From NCBI GenBank assembly GCA_017560095.1, contig JAFYOU010000039.1, forward strand, positions 47,032 to 111,031: 64,000 bases of DNA. The letters run 5' to 3'. Below the pieces are notes generated by a model. That model did not search any database. It was not told where the DNA came from and saw only the letters and a list, made by a program, of their open reading frames with translations. The position numbers and the translations under genes were made by a program. The stretch comes from Candidatus Gastranaerophilales bacterium. Its GTDB lineage: Bacteria > Cyanobacteriota > Vampirovibrionia > Gastranaerophilales > Gastranaerophilaceae. Below are positions 34,784-43,544 of this stretch, piece by piece. Positions within the stretch are counted from its first letter, which is position 1; every line of letters starts with the position of its first letter.

Positions 34784-35359
34784 ATGAACTATATTTTCAT
34801 ATTTTTAATCCTAATATCTTTCATTTGTGCGCTAATCAATGGAACAATGGCACAAACATTAGATGCGATTTTAAAATCTAGCCAAAAAGCAGTTGAAATC
34901 TCATTATCACTAATTGGCATAATGGCATTTTGGCTTGGAATAGTTAACATTGCTCAAAATTCAGGCTTAATGGAATTATTTTCCAAACTAATTAAAAAAC
35001 CACTACTAAAAATCTTTCCAGATTTAAAAGAAAACAATGAAGCAATTTCTAATATAGCTCTCAATATTAGTGCGAATGCACTTGGTTTAATGAATGCTGC
35101 AACTCCATTTGGTATTAAAGCAATGGAAAACATGCAAGAAAAAAACCAAAATAAAAATTATGCAACCAATTCTATGTGCACCTTTTTAGCAATCAACACA
35201 GCAGGATTTCAAATAGTTCCAGCAGTGGTTTTAGCAATTCTAAGTGCAAACGGAATGTCTAACCCCACTCAAATAATTATTCCAACATTGATTGTAACTT
35301 CAATTGCTTTTATAAGTGCTCTTGTGTTTTCGAAAATTTTAGAAAGGGTATTTAAATGA
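34784..35359 (+). CDS. SpmA-like membrane protein (nucleoside-recognition domain)
   Basis: A 191-residue protein of the spore maturation protein A family, with four or five membrane spans. Family segments are FLILISFICALINGTM, SLIGIMAFWLGIVNIAQNSGL, NISANALGLMNAATPFGIKAM and NSMCTFLAINTAGFQIVPA. In Bacillus SpmA and SpmB affect spore core dehydration, but the pair is widespread in bacteria that do not sporulate, where the role is unknown. The next gene overlaps by 4 bases and encodes SpmB, so they probably form one membrane complex. No sporulation genes are visible nearby. Confidence 0.88.
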   Translation: MNYIFIFLILISFICALINGTMAQTLDAILKSSQKAVEISLSLIGIMAFWLGIVNIAQNSGLMELFSKLIKKPLLKIFPDLKENNEAISNIALNISANALGLMNAATPFGIKAMENMQEKNQNKNYATNSMCTFLAINTAGFQIVPAVVLAILSANGMSNPTQIIIPTLIVTSIAFISALVFSKILERVFK

Positions 35360-35889
35360 TTAATTTTTTAAATTCACTTTCTGTCTATATTTTGCCTTTC
35401 ATAATTACAACTATTTTAATTTATGCACTTTATAAAAAAACTCCAGCTTATGAAGATTTCACAACAGGCGCCAAAGATGGTTTCAACATAGCAATTAAAA
35501 TTATTCCATACTTAATTGCCATTATGGCTTGCACGGCAGCACTTAGGGCTAGTGGCGCAATCGAATTAGCCCAAAACTTATTATCCCCAATTTTTAATTT
35601 TTTCAAAATTCCTATTGAGACATCAATAATAATGTTAACGCGCTCTTTGTCGGGTTCGGCTACCTTAGGTGTATTAGCAGATATAATTAATCAAACGGGT
35701 ATAGATTCATATGCAACCAAACTTGCTGCAATTATTACGGGAAGCAGCGAAACTACATTTTATGTTGCTAGTGTATATTTTGGTTCAGTTGGCATTAAAA
35801 AATTTCGTCATGCACTATTAGCTGGTATTTTAGCAGATATAGTTGGATTAATTGCTGCAATTTGGATTTGCGCCATATTTTTTGCATAA
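35356..35889 (+). CDS. SpmB-like membrane protein
   Basis: Partner of the preceding SpmA-like protein; 177 residues, at least four hydrophobic segments. Recognised by YILPFIITTILIYALYKKTPAYEDF, GFNIAIKIIPYLIAIMACTAALRASGA, and the conserved SLSGSATLGVLADI followed by ITGSSETTFYVASVYFGSVGIKK. Both proteins belong to the nucleoside-recognition (Gate) superfamily. It is last in the operon; the convergent pseudopilin gene ends 26 bases away with no clear hairpin between. Confidence 0.9.
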   Translation: MINFLNSLSVYILPFIITTILIYALYKKTPAYEDFTTGAKDGFNIAIKIIPYLIAIMACTAALRASGAIELAQNLLSPIFNFFKIPIETSIIMLTRSLSGSATLGVLADIINQTGIDSYATKLAAIITGSSETTFYVASVYFGSVGIKKFRHALLAGILADIVGLIAAIWICAIFFA

Positions 35890-35915
35890 TCCCTTATAGG
35901 CACTTGCTCGCTTAA

Positions 35916-37274
35916 TTATTTCAATTCTGCAATACAACGTACAGAAGCAGGATATCCTAAGTTCGAACCTGCCATAAAAGTTTCAAGATTTTGACAAAAT
36001 TTATAATTGCCATCAGCCCAAATACAATATGCTTCGCAAGAATAGAATGCACCATTACCATTATAACAATAACTACCATTATTACATACTTCAGAAGCAT
36101 TTGGATAAGATGCAAAATCACAGAACATTAAACCATTATTCCCTTGGCCAGCTGAAACCTCTTGCATTTTATCAGACAAAATAGCAATTTCTTCAGAAGT
36201 TAATAACCTCCAAGTTAATCCTTCATAATTAAGATTTGAACACCCAGCTAAAGCAGCATTATAATTACATACTGTACGCGTACAACCAGAATAATCACCA
36301 TTTATATTATAACAATTTCCATGAGTATTACCTAGCCAACAACATTTTTCACTGCTATTACAAGAAGAATTGCCCCTATCAGCAGTAAGAAATTTTGTAT
36401 CCGCCGTGGCATTAAATCCGTTATCACCCAAATTATACTTCATTATGCAATACTTCACGCCACTAAATTCAATTTCAAACGTCTTTTCAGGGCAAGTCTT
36501 TGGAGCTGGACCACCACAGATGCCACTTTCAGGAATGACGCTCAGCGCAGTTGATGTACAAGAATTTATTGAAGAAATTGCAATTTCTTCATCATTTTGA
36601 TAAATTCCTTTTTTATTCCAAGCCAAAGCTCTAGAACCGGGGATAACTGCTCCATCAACACGAAGAGCATACCCAAAAGGATCTTCACCTGCACCAATTC
36701 CGTCAATATCCAAACATAATATTTTATATCTTCTTGAAGACGAACAAAGATTAAACAATCTGCCTTCAGGGTTTGATCCACTTTCAGTTAATGAACCAAA
36801 ATGATAGTAAGGATTTATACTATAAATAATTGTATTATCAACCAATGTGATTTCAGCACCACTAGAAGTATTTGCTTTGCATACGCAATCAACATAATCA
36901 CTGACACTATCACCATTAATTACATCAACTCCAATGTCAGTTAAATTAATTGCAGCCGAAGAATTATAACCAAGATTATCACTAGAACAATTGACAGTCT
37001 TTGTTGTTAATACCCCTGCTAATGTTTTACAGAAATATTTTGGATCATCAACTGAAGTGTTATCGGCTTTTAATCCCAAATCACCATCAGCATAAAATTC
37101 ATCCGAATGCACCAATTCTTTAATTGCAAGAAGTAATGCACTGCTATTTTTTTTATATTTTGCCAAATCGTTATCAGGGGTTGCATTTCTAGCAATCGGC
37201 AGAAGTACGGCGCTAAATATTCCAATTACAACCAAAACTATCATTATCTCTGCCAAAGTTAGCGCTTTTTTCAT
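35916..37274 (-). CDS. Type IV pilin-like (pseudopilin) protein with long Cys-rich domain
   Basis: Residues 1-30 are a prepilin-type leader and hydrophobic helix: MKKALTLAEIMIVLVVIGIF. Cleavage is expected before LTLAE, with the Glu5 equivalent kept and Ala rather than Gly at -1. The remaining approximately 420 residues form a periplasmic or surface domain rich in Cys, Asn, Gly and Tyr, with many paired cysteines (NSSEKCCWLGNTHGNCYN, CRTV-like and YCYNGNGAFYSCEAYC), suggesting a disulfide-bonded exterior. At 452 residues it is much larger than a major pilin, so a minor or tip pilin is more likely. It probably uses the PilB/PilC/secretin system at 6.7-13.4 kb. Upstream of hpt, it has its own transcript. 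Confidence 0.85.
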   Translation of the reverse strand: MKKALTLAEIMIVLVVIGIFSAVLLPIARNATPDNDLAKYKKNSSALLLAIKELVHSDEFYADGDLGLKADNTSVDDPKYFCKTLAGVLTTKTVNCSSDNLGYNSSAAINLTDIGVDVINGDSVSDYVDCVCKANTSSGAEITLVDNTIIYSINPYYHFGSLTESGSNPEGRLFNLCSSSRRYKILCLDIDGIGAGEDPFGYALRVDGAVIPGSRALAWNKKGIYQNDEEIAISSINSCTSTALSVIPESGICGGPAPKTCPEKTFEIEFSGVKYCIMKYNLGDNGFNATADTKFLTADRGNSSCNSSEKCCWLGNTHGNCYNINGDYSGCTRTVCNYNAALAGCSNLNYEGLTWRLLTSEEIAILSDKMQEVSAGQGNNGLMFCDFASYPNASEVCNNGSYCYNGNGAFYSCEAYCIWADGNYKFCQNLETFMAGSNLGYPASVRCIAELK

Positions 37275-37344
37275 CTTTAAACTCCTTATAACGAGTTTAC
37301 ATCATATAAAAAATTATCTCAAATTTATTACAAAACTATATCGA

Positions 37345-37878
37345 CTATTCAAAATAACCAATATAATCAAGATTTCGATAAAGTTCGCAATAATCTAATC
37401 CAAAACCTACAATAAATTTATCATCTACATCAAACGCAGAAAAATCAGGTGTTATATCATATTTTCTTGCACATTTTTTATCAAATAAAACTGCCAATTT
37501 AACATCATCAGCACAACAATTCATTTCAATAAATTTAATTAAAAAATCTAGAGTCAAACCAGTATCAATTATATCTTCAACAACCAATACATTTTCACCC
37601 TTCAAATTAGGCAAATGCAAGTTGAAACTTTTAATCTTACCTGAAGATTTTTCACTATTTCCATAACTTGATAAAGAAACAAATTCCATCTTAATTGGCA
37701 TTTTAAGATGTTTTGCAAGCTCAGTATAAAACATTACAGCCCCCCTTAAAACACAAACCAAAGTAAGAGGTCTCTCAGTGCCGTAGCTTTTATTTATTTC
37801 TTGAGCTAATTCTTTAATTCTTTCACTTAATTTTTTCGAATCAATTAAAACCTTTAAATCTTGAATATTTTTTTCCAT
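37345..37878 (-). CDS. hpt: Hypoxanthine phosphoribosyltransferase
   Basis: Salvages hypoxanthine or guanine to IMP or GMP using PRPP. The PRPP-binding loop is VLVVEDIIDTGLTLDFL, the N-terminal part has VCVLRGAVMFYTELAKHL and the flexible-loop segment VSLSSYGNSEKSSGKI. The C-terminal base-binding portion is KFIVGFGLDYCELYRNLDYIG. Length 177 is normal. It lies 5 bases after tilS and closes the ten-gene minus-strand run; tilS-hpt is a pairing found in many bacteria (often with ftsH). Confidence 0.96.
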   Translation of the reverse strand: MEKNIQDLKVLIDSKKLSERIKELAQEINKSYGTERPLTLVCVLRGAVMFYTELAKHLKMPIKMEFVSLSSYGNSEKSSGKIKSFNLHLPNLKGENVLVVEDIIDTGLTLDFLIKFIEMNCCADDVKLAVLFDKKCARKYDITPDFSAFDVDDKFIVGFGLDYCELYRNLDYIGYFE

Positions 37879-37883
37879 ATTTC

Positions 37884-38825
37884 CTACTTATCGTAATTAT
37901 TATACTCTACATAAAAGATTTTATTCTTTTTTATTTTCAAAAACAAGCAACGATTAATTGAAATTTGAGAGGACTTATTTTTCAATATAAAATCATCAAC
38001 CTTTTTGATATTTTTAAAATTACGACATTTAAAATTATCTCCAATAAAATCATTTAAAAATTCATATCTTAAAGGTTTTTCATAAGATAAATATAGTTCT
38101 CTATCAAAACCATTTTCAATTAAAATATTTTTTTTAAATTTTTCTAGTTCGTTATCTACTATTTGCCTTGTTGCAATTGAATTGTTAATCAAATTTTCAA
38201 CATTATTCAAAAAACTTGGATTGATTTCCTCAAACAAAGGAAAAACTTTCTTTCTAATTAAGTTTCTTTTATATCTTATATTTTCATTTGAAGAATCAAT
38301 CTTATATTCCAAATTGTTGTCTTTTAAAAATTTTAAAATTTCTTCCTTTGTTATACTCAACAAAGGACGATAATAGTTATCTCTTCGTTCTTGAATTGAA
38401 CATAATCCTTTAACCCCTGTTCCTTTAATGATTCGATAAATAGCAGTTTCGATATTATCATTTTTATTGTGCGCTAAAAAAACCACATCGCTTTCATATT
38501 TTTTCATGGCTTTTTCAAAAAAAGCATATCGCAAATCACGAGCACATTCTTCAGATTTAACAGAATCTTGAGGTGCAATATCCGTATAGAATTGAGCTTT
38601 AATTTTTTTTGAAAATTCTTTAGCAAATTTTTGTTCTTCAAGTGCTTCAACTGGTCTCCAATTGTGATTAAAGTAAGCTAAAATGATTTCCAACCCAAAC
38701 TCATTTGCCAATTTAAATAACAAAAAAACCATCGCTACACTATCTGGCCCAGCCGAAAAGCCTACGACAACTTTTTTGTTTTTAATGTTATATTTTTCTA
38801 AAAATTCTTTTACAACAGATAACAT
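37884..38825 (-). CDS. tilS: tRNA(Ile)-lysidine synthetase
   Basis: Modifies C34 of the minor tRNA-Ile (CAU anticodon) to lysidine using ATP and lysine, which switches its decoding to AUA. The P-loop is FSAGPDSVAM at about residues 23-32, a variant of SGGxDS. Further family blocks are AYFNHNWRP, EFSKKIKAQFYTDIA, ARDLRYAFFEKAM, and FLAHNKNDNIETAIYRIIKGTG. The start at 38825, one base after the lysC stop, gives a standard N-terminus. At 313 residues it lacks part of the C-terminal domain of long forms, which is common. Lysidine matters here because AUA is frequent in AT-rich genomes. Confidence 0.94.
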   Translation of the reverse strand: MLSVVKEFLEKYNIKNKKVVVGFSAGPDSVAMVFLLFKLANEFGLEIILAYFNHNWRPVEALEEQKFAKEFSKKIKAQFYTDIAPQDSVKSEECARDLRYAFFEKAMKKYESDVVFLAHNKNDNIETAIYRIIKGTGVKGLCSIQERRDNYYRPLLSITKEEILKFLKDNNLEYKIDSSNENIRYKRNLIRKKVFPLFEEINPSFLNNVENLINNSIATRQIVDNELEKFKKNILIENGFDRELYLSYEKPLRYEFLNDFIGDNFKCRNFKNIKKVDDFILKNKSSQISINRCLFLKIKKNKIFYVEYNNYDK

Positions 38826-38826
38826 A

Positions 38827-40086
38827 TTAATCTGGTAAATCACCTTTAACGTCAGCTTCAGAAGCGCCATCTAAATCAAAAGCACTACACAAAACTTTTC
38901 CTGCCAACTCACCATATTGTTTTTCTACAAGGCAACTAATCTTAATTTCACTTGTTGAAATCATCTTAATATTAATGTTTGCATTTGCCAAGGTATCAAA
39001 CATTTTAGCTGCGATACCAGGCCTATCAATCATTCCTGCGCCAACAATTGAAACTTTTGCAATATCGTCATCAACATAAATATTGCTAGCCTTAACAATT
39101 TCATTAATTTTATCAATAATTGAATTAAATTTATCTAAATCACTTTTTGCAATAGTAAATGCAATATCATTTGTATTAACAGAATGTCTTGCATATGATT
39201 GGATAATCATATCAACACTTAAATCTTGACTTGCTAATAAATTAAACAATTTAGCTGCATTGCCCGGTTCATCTACAACATCACAAATAACAATTCTCAC
39301 TTGCGAATTATCACAAGCAAACCCTGTAACCGGTTTATTTAATTCCATTTCTTCAACTCCTATAATTAAAGTTCCTAAATCATCAAGCTTAAACGAGCTT
39401 CTAACCCTCATTGGCATTTTATAAGGCTTTGCTGTCTCTACAGAACGTGGATGCAAAACATTCGCGCCAACTCGAGCCAACTCAAGCATTTCTTCATATG
39501 ATATCTTATCAAGCTTTTTTGCAGTTTTAATAACACGAGGGTCAGCTGTATATACGCCTTCAACATCTGAATAAATGTCACATCTGTCTGCACCAAAGGC
39601 ACACGCAAGAGCTACAGCAGTTGTATCAGAACCGCCACGACCCAAGGTTGTAATCTCATTTCCTTCACACACGCCTTGGAAGCCAGCAACAATTACAATA
39701 TTTCCTTCGTTTAACAATTTTTTAACACGAGCTGTTTCAATATCGACAATTCTAGCACACATATGGCAACTTTCAGTTTTAATACCAACCTGATATCCAG
39801 TCAAGCTTACTGCTTTATGTCCTTCTTCATTAATTGCCATAGCAAGCAAAGACATAGAAATTTGCTCACCAGTAGATAACAGCATATCCATTTCTCTTGT
39901 TGAAGGATTTGAAGTAATTTCTTTTGCAAGCTTTAAAAGATTGTCTGTAGTATGCCCCATTGCAGAAACAACAACAATTACATTGTTGCCATTGTTTTTT
40001 TCTTTGATAACTGCACGAGCAACATTTTTAATTTTTTCACTGTCAGCAACTGACGTACCGCCAAATTTTTGTACAATTAGCCCCAT
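38827..40086 (-). CDS. lysC: Aspartate kinase
   Basis: First step of the aspartate pathway to lysine, threonine and methionine. The ATG at 40086 follows an AAGGA ribosome site by 7 bases and yields the canonical [19 protein letters not shown]; an ATG eight codons earlier was rejected. The kinase domain spans about 1-245 ([48 protein letters not shown]). Two ACT domains lie in the C-terminal region (about 260-419), implying allosteric feedback by lysine and/or threonine. 419 residues, of the monofunctional class. It lies between a TPR gene and tilS. Confidence 0.96.
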   Translation of the reverse strand: MGLIVQKFGGTSVADSEKIKNVARAVIKEKNNGNNVIVVVSAMGHTTDNLLKLAKEITSNPSTREMDMLLSTGEQISMSLLAMAINEEGHKAVSLTGYQVGIKTESCHMCARIVDIETARVKKLLNEGNIVIVAGFQGVCEGNEITTLGRGGSDTTAVALACAFGADRCDIYSDVEGVYTADPRVIKTAKKLDKISYEEMLELARVGANVLHPRSVETAKPYKMPMRVRSSFKLDDLGTLIIGVEEMELNKPVTGFACDNSQVRIVICDVVDEPGNAAKLFNLLASQDLSVDMIIQSYARHSVNTNDIAFTIAKSDLDKFNSIIDKINEIVKASNIYVDDDIAKVSIVGAGMIDRPGIAAKMFDTLANANINIKMISTSEIKISCLVEKQYGELAGKVLCSAFDLDGASEADVKGDLPD

Positions 40087-40111
40087 CTTTTCTTCCTTTG
40101 CGCATTTCACG

Positions 40112-41806
40112 CTATTCGTGTTGTCTTAATTCTTCAGCCATGGCAATGTCGCCATATTCCATTTTTATTCTATCACAAATTTGGTTAATTTCATCACTTG
40201 TTACATTATTAGGATTAACTTTCATTAAGGCTTTCAATGTTAATGCTCTTATTAGTAAATAATCTTTATCGTTTTGTTTTTGTTCTTTATTCTCTTCTAG
40301 AATTTCATATGCCTCTTGAGGTTTGTTTAATTTTAACTTACATTCGGCTAATGCCATTTTAGCGTTTAAAAATTTGTCGTCTATTTTAATGGCTTCTTTA
40401 AACTTATCTTCGGCTCTATAGAAATCGCCCATTTTTAATAAAATTAATCCATAATTAAAAACAACATCAATATTAATTTTATCATTTTCATATGCACTAC
40501 GGATATAGCGCAAAGCCTTTTTTGGTTCATTTAATTCATTAATCGAAATCATTGCAAGATTAATATAAGCACTAGAATTTCGCGTGTCATATTCAATTGT
40601 TTTTTTCCAATATTTGACAGCATTTTCAATATCTCCCATAAGATGATATGCTCCTGCAATATTAAAATAAGCTCTTATTAAATTTGCATCCAAAGATAAT
40701 GCTTTTTTATACACATCAACAGCTTCCTGATATCTATCTTTTCTTATATAAATTTGGCCAAGATTAAAATAACAAGATGCATACTCTGGATTCAATTTCA
40801 AAACTTCTTGTATTTCATTTTGAGCATCATCCAGGTTATCTAACTTCATATAAGAATATGACAAAGAATTATGACTAATTACCTCGTCATTTTTTAACTC
40901 GATTGATTTTTTAAATTTATCTATAGATTTTTCCCACTCTTGCCAGTGTTGATAGGCTAATCCCCAAGAATTGTAATACTTCCAATCATCAAGAAAATCT
41001 TTTTCATGTTTTTCAAACACCACAAGACAATTTTTTTTATCTTCAAGATTTAGATATGCTTCAGCCAAAAGAACATAATTTTCATTTTTTTCTGGCGATA
41101 TACTTGAACTCTTTTTGCAAAATTCAATACATTCAATATAACGCTCCATTTTCAAACAACATAAACCCGAAAGATAAAGAGCTTCGGAATTCAAAGGATG
41201 CGTTTGCAATACTTTTTGAAATTTATAATATGCGCTTTTAAACTCATTTTCGCCAACCAATAAAACACCCCACATCATTAAAGGTTGTATATTGCTTGGA
41301 TCAATAATATAGGCTTTTTTTAATAAATTCTTCGCCAAATCTTTTTGGTTATTTTTTATGCAAAAAATTCCATAGTTTAAATAAGTATATGAGTTTGTTT
41401 TATCAAGTTTTAAAGATTTTTCAAATGCAGATTTGGCTGATATGTTTTCATTTAATTCGCTATAAACTCCGGCTAAATAACCCCAAGCTCTTGCATTATC
41501 TTTATCTAAACGCACTGCCTTTCTGAAGTTTTTTAATGCATCATCAAATTTACCCATTTGCGCATATGTAATACCAATATTTATATACACTTCAGGATTA
41601 GCATTATTCATTAATACGCTTTGATTTAATTTCTGAAGTCCTTTCTCACAATTCCCGGAGTTAATTAAATGCATGCCCCAATTAATATATGCATAAGAAG
41701 GCAAGGCTGGTTCTTTTGAAATAATTTTATATTGATTTATTTGTTTATTAAAAAACTCAACCGAATCAAAAAGATTATTTATGTATCTTATAATTTTATA
41801 AAACAT
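40112..41806 (-). CDS. TPR-repeat protein, 564 residues
   Basis: Built almost entirely of tetratricopeptide repeats from about residue 40 to the end, at least twelve by eye. Examples are [48 protein letters not shown] and [24 protein letters not shown]. The TPR consensus (W/L-G-Y-A-F-A-P positions) is clear. There is no signal peptide, so it is probably cytosolic. It abuts the KdsC-like phosphatase gene directly. Such proteins serve as scaffolds or as partners of glycosyltransferases (O-GlcNAc transferase-type), but no catalytic domain is present. Role unknown. Confidence 0.85.
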   Translation of the reverse strand: MFYKIIRYINNLFDSVEFFNKQINQYKIISKEPALPSYAYINWGMHLINSGNCEKGLQKLNQSVLMNNANPEVYINIGITYAQMGKFDDALKNFRKAVRLDKDNARAWGYLAGVYSELNENISAKSAFEKSLKLDKTNSYTYLNYGIFCIKNNQKDLAKNLLKKAYIIDPSNIQPLMMWGVLLVGENEFKSAYYKFQKVLQTHPLNSEALYLSGLCCLKMERYIECIEFCKKSSSISPEKNENYVLLAEAYLNLEDKKNCLVVFEKHEKDFLDDWKYYNSWGLAYQHWQEWEKSIDKFKKSIELKNDEVISHNSLSYSYMKLDNLDDAQNEIQEVLKLNPEYASCYFNLGQIYIRKDRYQEAVDVYKKALSLDANLIRAYFNIAGAYHLMGDIENAVKYWKKTIEYDTRNSSAYINLAMISINELNEPKKALRYIRSAYENDKINIDVVFNYGLILLKMGDFYRAEDKFKEAIKIDDKFLNAKMALAECKLKLNKPQEAYEILEENKEQKQNDKDYLLIRALTLKALMKVNPNNVTSDEINQICDRIKMEYGDIAMAEELRQHE

Positions 41807-42295
41807 TTATTTTAATCCAACCAAAATATCTGCAATTTCCCTAATCGCACCATCCCCACCGTACGCTTGTGTAATTTGCAAATTTTGCACCTTAAAATTC
41901 AAAATTGGGTTTAAATTTTTTGGAGCAACACGATATCGAACAAGCTCCATTGCTGCAATATCATTTATATCATCACCAATATACAGCACTTCGTTTGGTT
42001 TCAAAGAATATTTTCTCATTATTTCATCCAAAACAATTCCTTTTTGCCTGATTCCACCATGGATTTCTTGCAAATTAAACTTATCTTTAAAATAATTTAA
42101 AATATTGCTTTGTTCCCCAGAAACAATTGCAAAATCAATTCCTGACTTAATCAACATTGAAACACCCATAATGTCTTTAAAATTAAGTTTTTTTTGTACC
42201 TCGTTTTTTTCAGATATATACACTGAGCCGTCTGTAAAAACTCCGTCAAAATCGCTTACCACCATTTTTATTTCATTTGATAATTGTAGCGCCAT
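41807..42295 (-). CDS. KdsC/NeuNAc-phosphatase type HAD phosphatase
   Basis: A small (162-residue) capless HAD phosphatase of the KdsC/YrbI family. Motif I is MVVSDFDGVFTDGSVYIS, with the nucleophile Asp and the general acid Asp two residues on. Motif II lies in FAIVSGEQ and motif IV is YIGDDINDIAAM. Homologues dephosphorylate Kdo-8-phosphate or sialic-acid-9-phosphate. Its gene is 3 bases downstream of a NeuB-type synthase, so a nonulosonate 9-phosphate is the more likely substrate, but Kdo-8-phosphate cannot be excluded. An AAAGG ribosome site precedes the ATG. No nucleotidyltransferase (NeuA/KdsB) is seen in the window. Confidence 0.85.
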   Translation of the reverse strand: MALQLSNEIKMVVSDFDGVFTDGSVYISEKNEVQKKLNFKDIMGVSMLIKSGIDFAIVSGEQSNILNYFKDKFNLQEIHGGIRQKGIVLDEIMRKYSLKPNEVLYIGDDINDIAAMELVRYRVAPKNLNPILNFKVQNLQITQAYGGDGAIREIADILVGLK

Positions 42296-42298
42296 TAA

Positions 42299-43165
42299 TT
42301 AAACCTTTCTTAATTTCTTTTTAATAGGTATTTCACTATCGTAAACTTTTTTAATACCATCTCCCAAAAAAGCTTTAACATTGCGTATATCTCGAACCAT
42401 TTTTCGCAACCCTTCAGGTTCAAGACTTGCTGCTTGATCAGATCCCCAAAGAGTTCTATCAAGTGTTATATGTCTTTCAACAGAGCACGCTCCCAAAACT
42501 ACGGCAATAGTTGAAGAAACAATTCCTTTTTCATGACCAGAATATCCTATTGGACAATCATATCTTTCTTTTAATGTTTTTATAACATTTAAATTAATCT
42601 CAGAATTATCGCTCGGATAAGTCGAAGTACAGTGATAAATAACAGTATTATCTAGCCCAACTACTTCAATAGCTTTATCAATCTCTTCAATAGTAGACAT
42701 GCCAGTTGAAATCAAAATAGGTTTACTTGTAGCTTTTATATATTTTAAAAGTTCAATATCTGTTATTAATGCAGAAGGAATTTTATAAGCACACGTGTTG
42801 AATTGCTCCATAAAATCTACACTCTTTTTATCCCAACAAGAAGCAAACCACATAATATCAAGTTCTTTGCAATATCTGTCTATTTCACGATATTCTTCAT
42901 AACCAAATTCCAAACCACGCTTTAAATCACCATTAGTTTCTCCAAAAACACTTTGCCTTGGTGTTGCCAATTCTTCTGGAGTATAAACATCTTCTATTGT
43001 TCTTTTTTGAAATTTAACAGCATCACACCCAAAAAAATGCGCAATAGAAATTAATTTTTTAGCTAATTCTAATGAGCCATTATGGTTAATACCAATCTCA
43101 GCTATAATAAAGCAAGATTGATCGTTTCCTATTTTTTTATTTCCAATTTTAACTATTTTTGACAT
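42299..43165 (-). CDS. NeuB-family nonulosonic/sialic acid synthase lacking the SAF domain
   Basis: PEP-dependent aldolase-type synthase making a nine-carbon sialic-acid-like sugar. The TIM barrel shows FIIAEIGINHNGSLELAKKL, DAVKFQKRT, YKIPSALITDIELLKYI, PILISTGMSTIEEID, VIYHCTSTYPS, CPIGYSGHEKG and SVERHITLDRTLWG, in the usual NeuB order. The start at 43165 has AAGGA eight bases upstream. The protein stops at residue 288, right after the helix that precedes the C-terminal antifreeze-like SAF domain in canonical (about 340-residue) NeuB, so that domain is absent. The phosphatase gene next door suggests a phosphorylated product. It overlaps the FliO-like gene by 17 bases. Confidence 0.86.
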   Translation of the reverse strand: MSKIVKIGNKKIGNDQSCFIIAEIGINHNGSLELAKKLISIAHFFGCDAVKFQKRTIEDVYTPEELATPRQSVFGETNGDLKRGLEFGYEEYREIDRYCKELDIMWFASCWDKKSVDFMEQFNTCAYKIPSALITDIELLKYIKATSKPILISTGMSTIEEIDKAIEVVGLDNTVIYHCTSTYPSDNSEINLNVIKTLKERYDCPIGYSGHEKGIVSSTIAVVLGACSVERHITLDRTLWGSDQAASLEPEGLRKMVRDIRNVKAFLGDGIKKVYDSEIPIKKKLRKV

Positions 43166-43544
43166 TTTTTTCTTCCTTATTTTCAATCAAATCTACACTT
43201 TTAATATAAGTAATATTATTTTGTGTAGCTCCAATTAAAAAAGCGTCATTTCCCATCTTTATTACATGTAGATTTCTGCCTTGTCCAATTGAAGTTGTTG
43301 AAATTATCTGAGGTTTGTTTAATGCAAAATTATTATTAAAAGAATTTGTTTTGATTAATTTTTGGTACAAATATCCAGTCAAATAAATCATCCCAACAAC
43401 TAAAAATAACCCCAAAACCATACCAAAATAATTTGGCTCATATACATTTTGACCAATAATATTTGATATTTCTTCTGTTTTTTCCGTATTCTCCAAAGCA
43501 AAACAACTTATTGTTAGTAAATTAAAAACAAATACTTTCTTCAT
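43149..43544 (-). CDS. fliO: FliO-like flagellar export/assembly protein
   Basis: A 131-residue bitopic protein. An N-terminal signal-like segment (VFVFNLLTISCFAL) is followed by a short polar loop, a membrane span at about residues 39-62 (GMVLGLFLVVGMIYLTGYLYQKL), and a cytosolic beta domain with the FliO signature PQIISTTSIGQGRNLHVIKMGNDAFLIGATQNNI. FliO helps assemble FliP in the flagellar type III export gate. No fliP, fliQ, fliR or other flagellar gene is in the window, so the gene is displaced from its usual cluster. It lies between a Tic20-like gene and a sialic-acid-type synthase gene. Similar short proteins exist outside flagella, so the assignment is likely but not certain. Confidence 0.72.
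   Translation of the reverse strand: MKKVFVFNLLTISCFALENTEKTEEISNIIGQNVYEPNYFGMVLGLFLVVGMIYLTGYLYQKLIKTNSFNNNFALNKPQIISTTSIGQGRNLHVIKMGNDAFLIGATQNNITYIKSVDLIENKEEKNVKNS

Noticed and set aside
34784-35889. Sporulation locus suggested by SpmA/SpmB
   Set aside because: SpmA and SpmB homologues are common in non-sporulating bacteria and no other sporulation gene occurs in the window.
40112-41806. O-GlcNAc transferase-type enzyme
   Set aside because: The TPR repeats are clear but no glycosyltransferase domain follows; the protein is repeats to its end.
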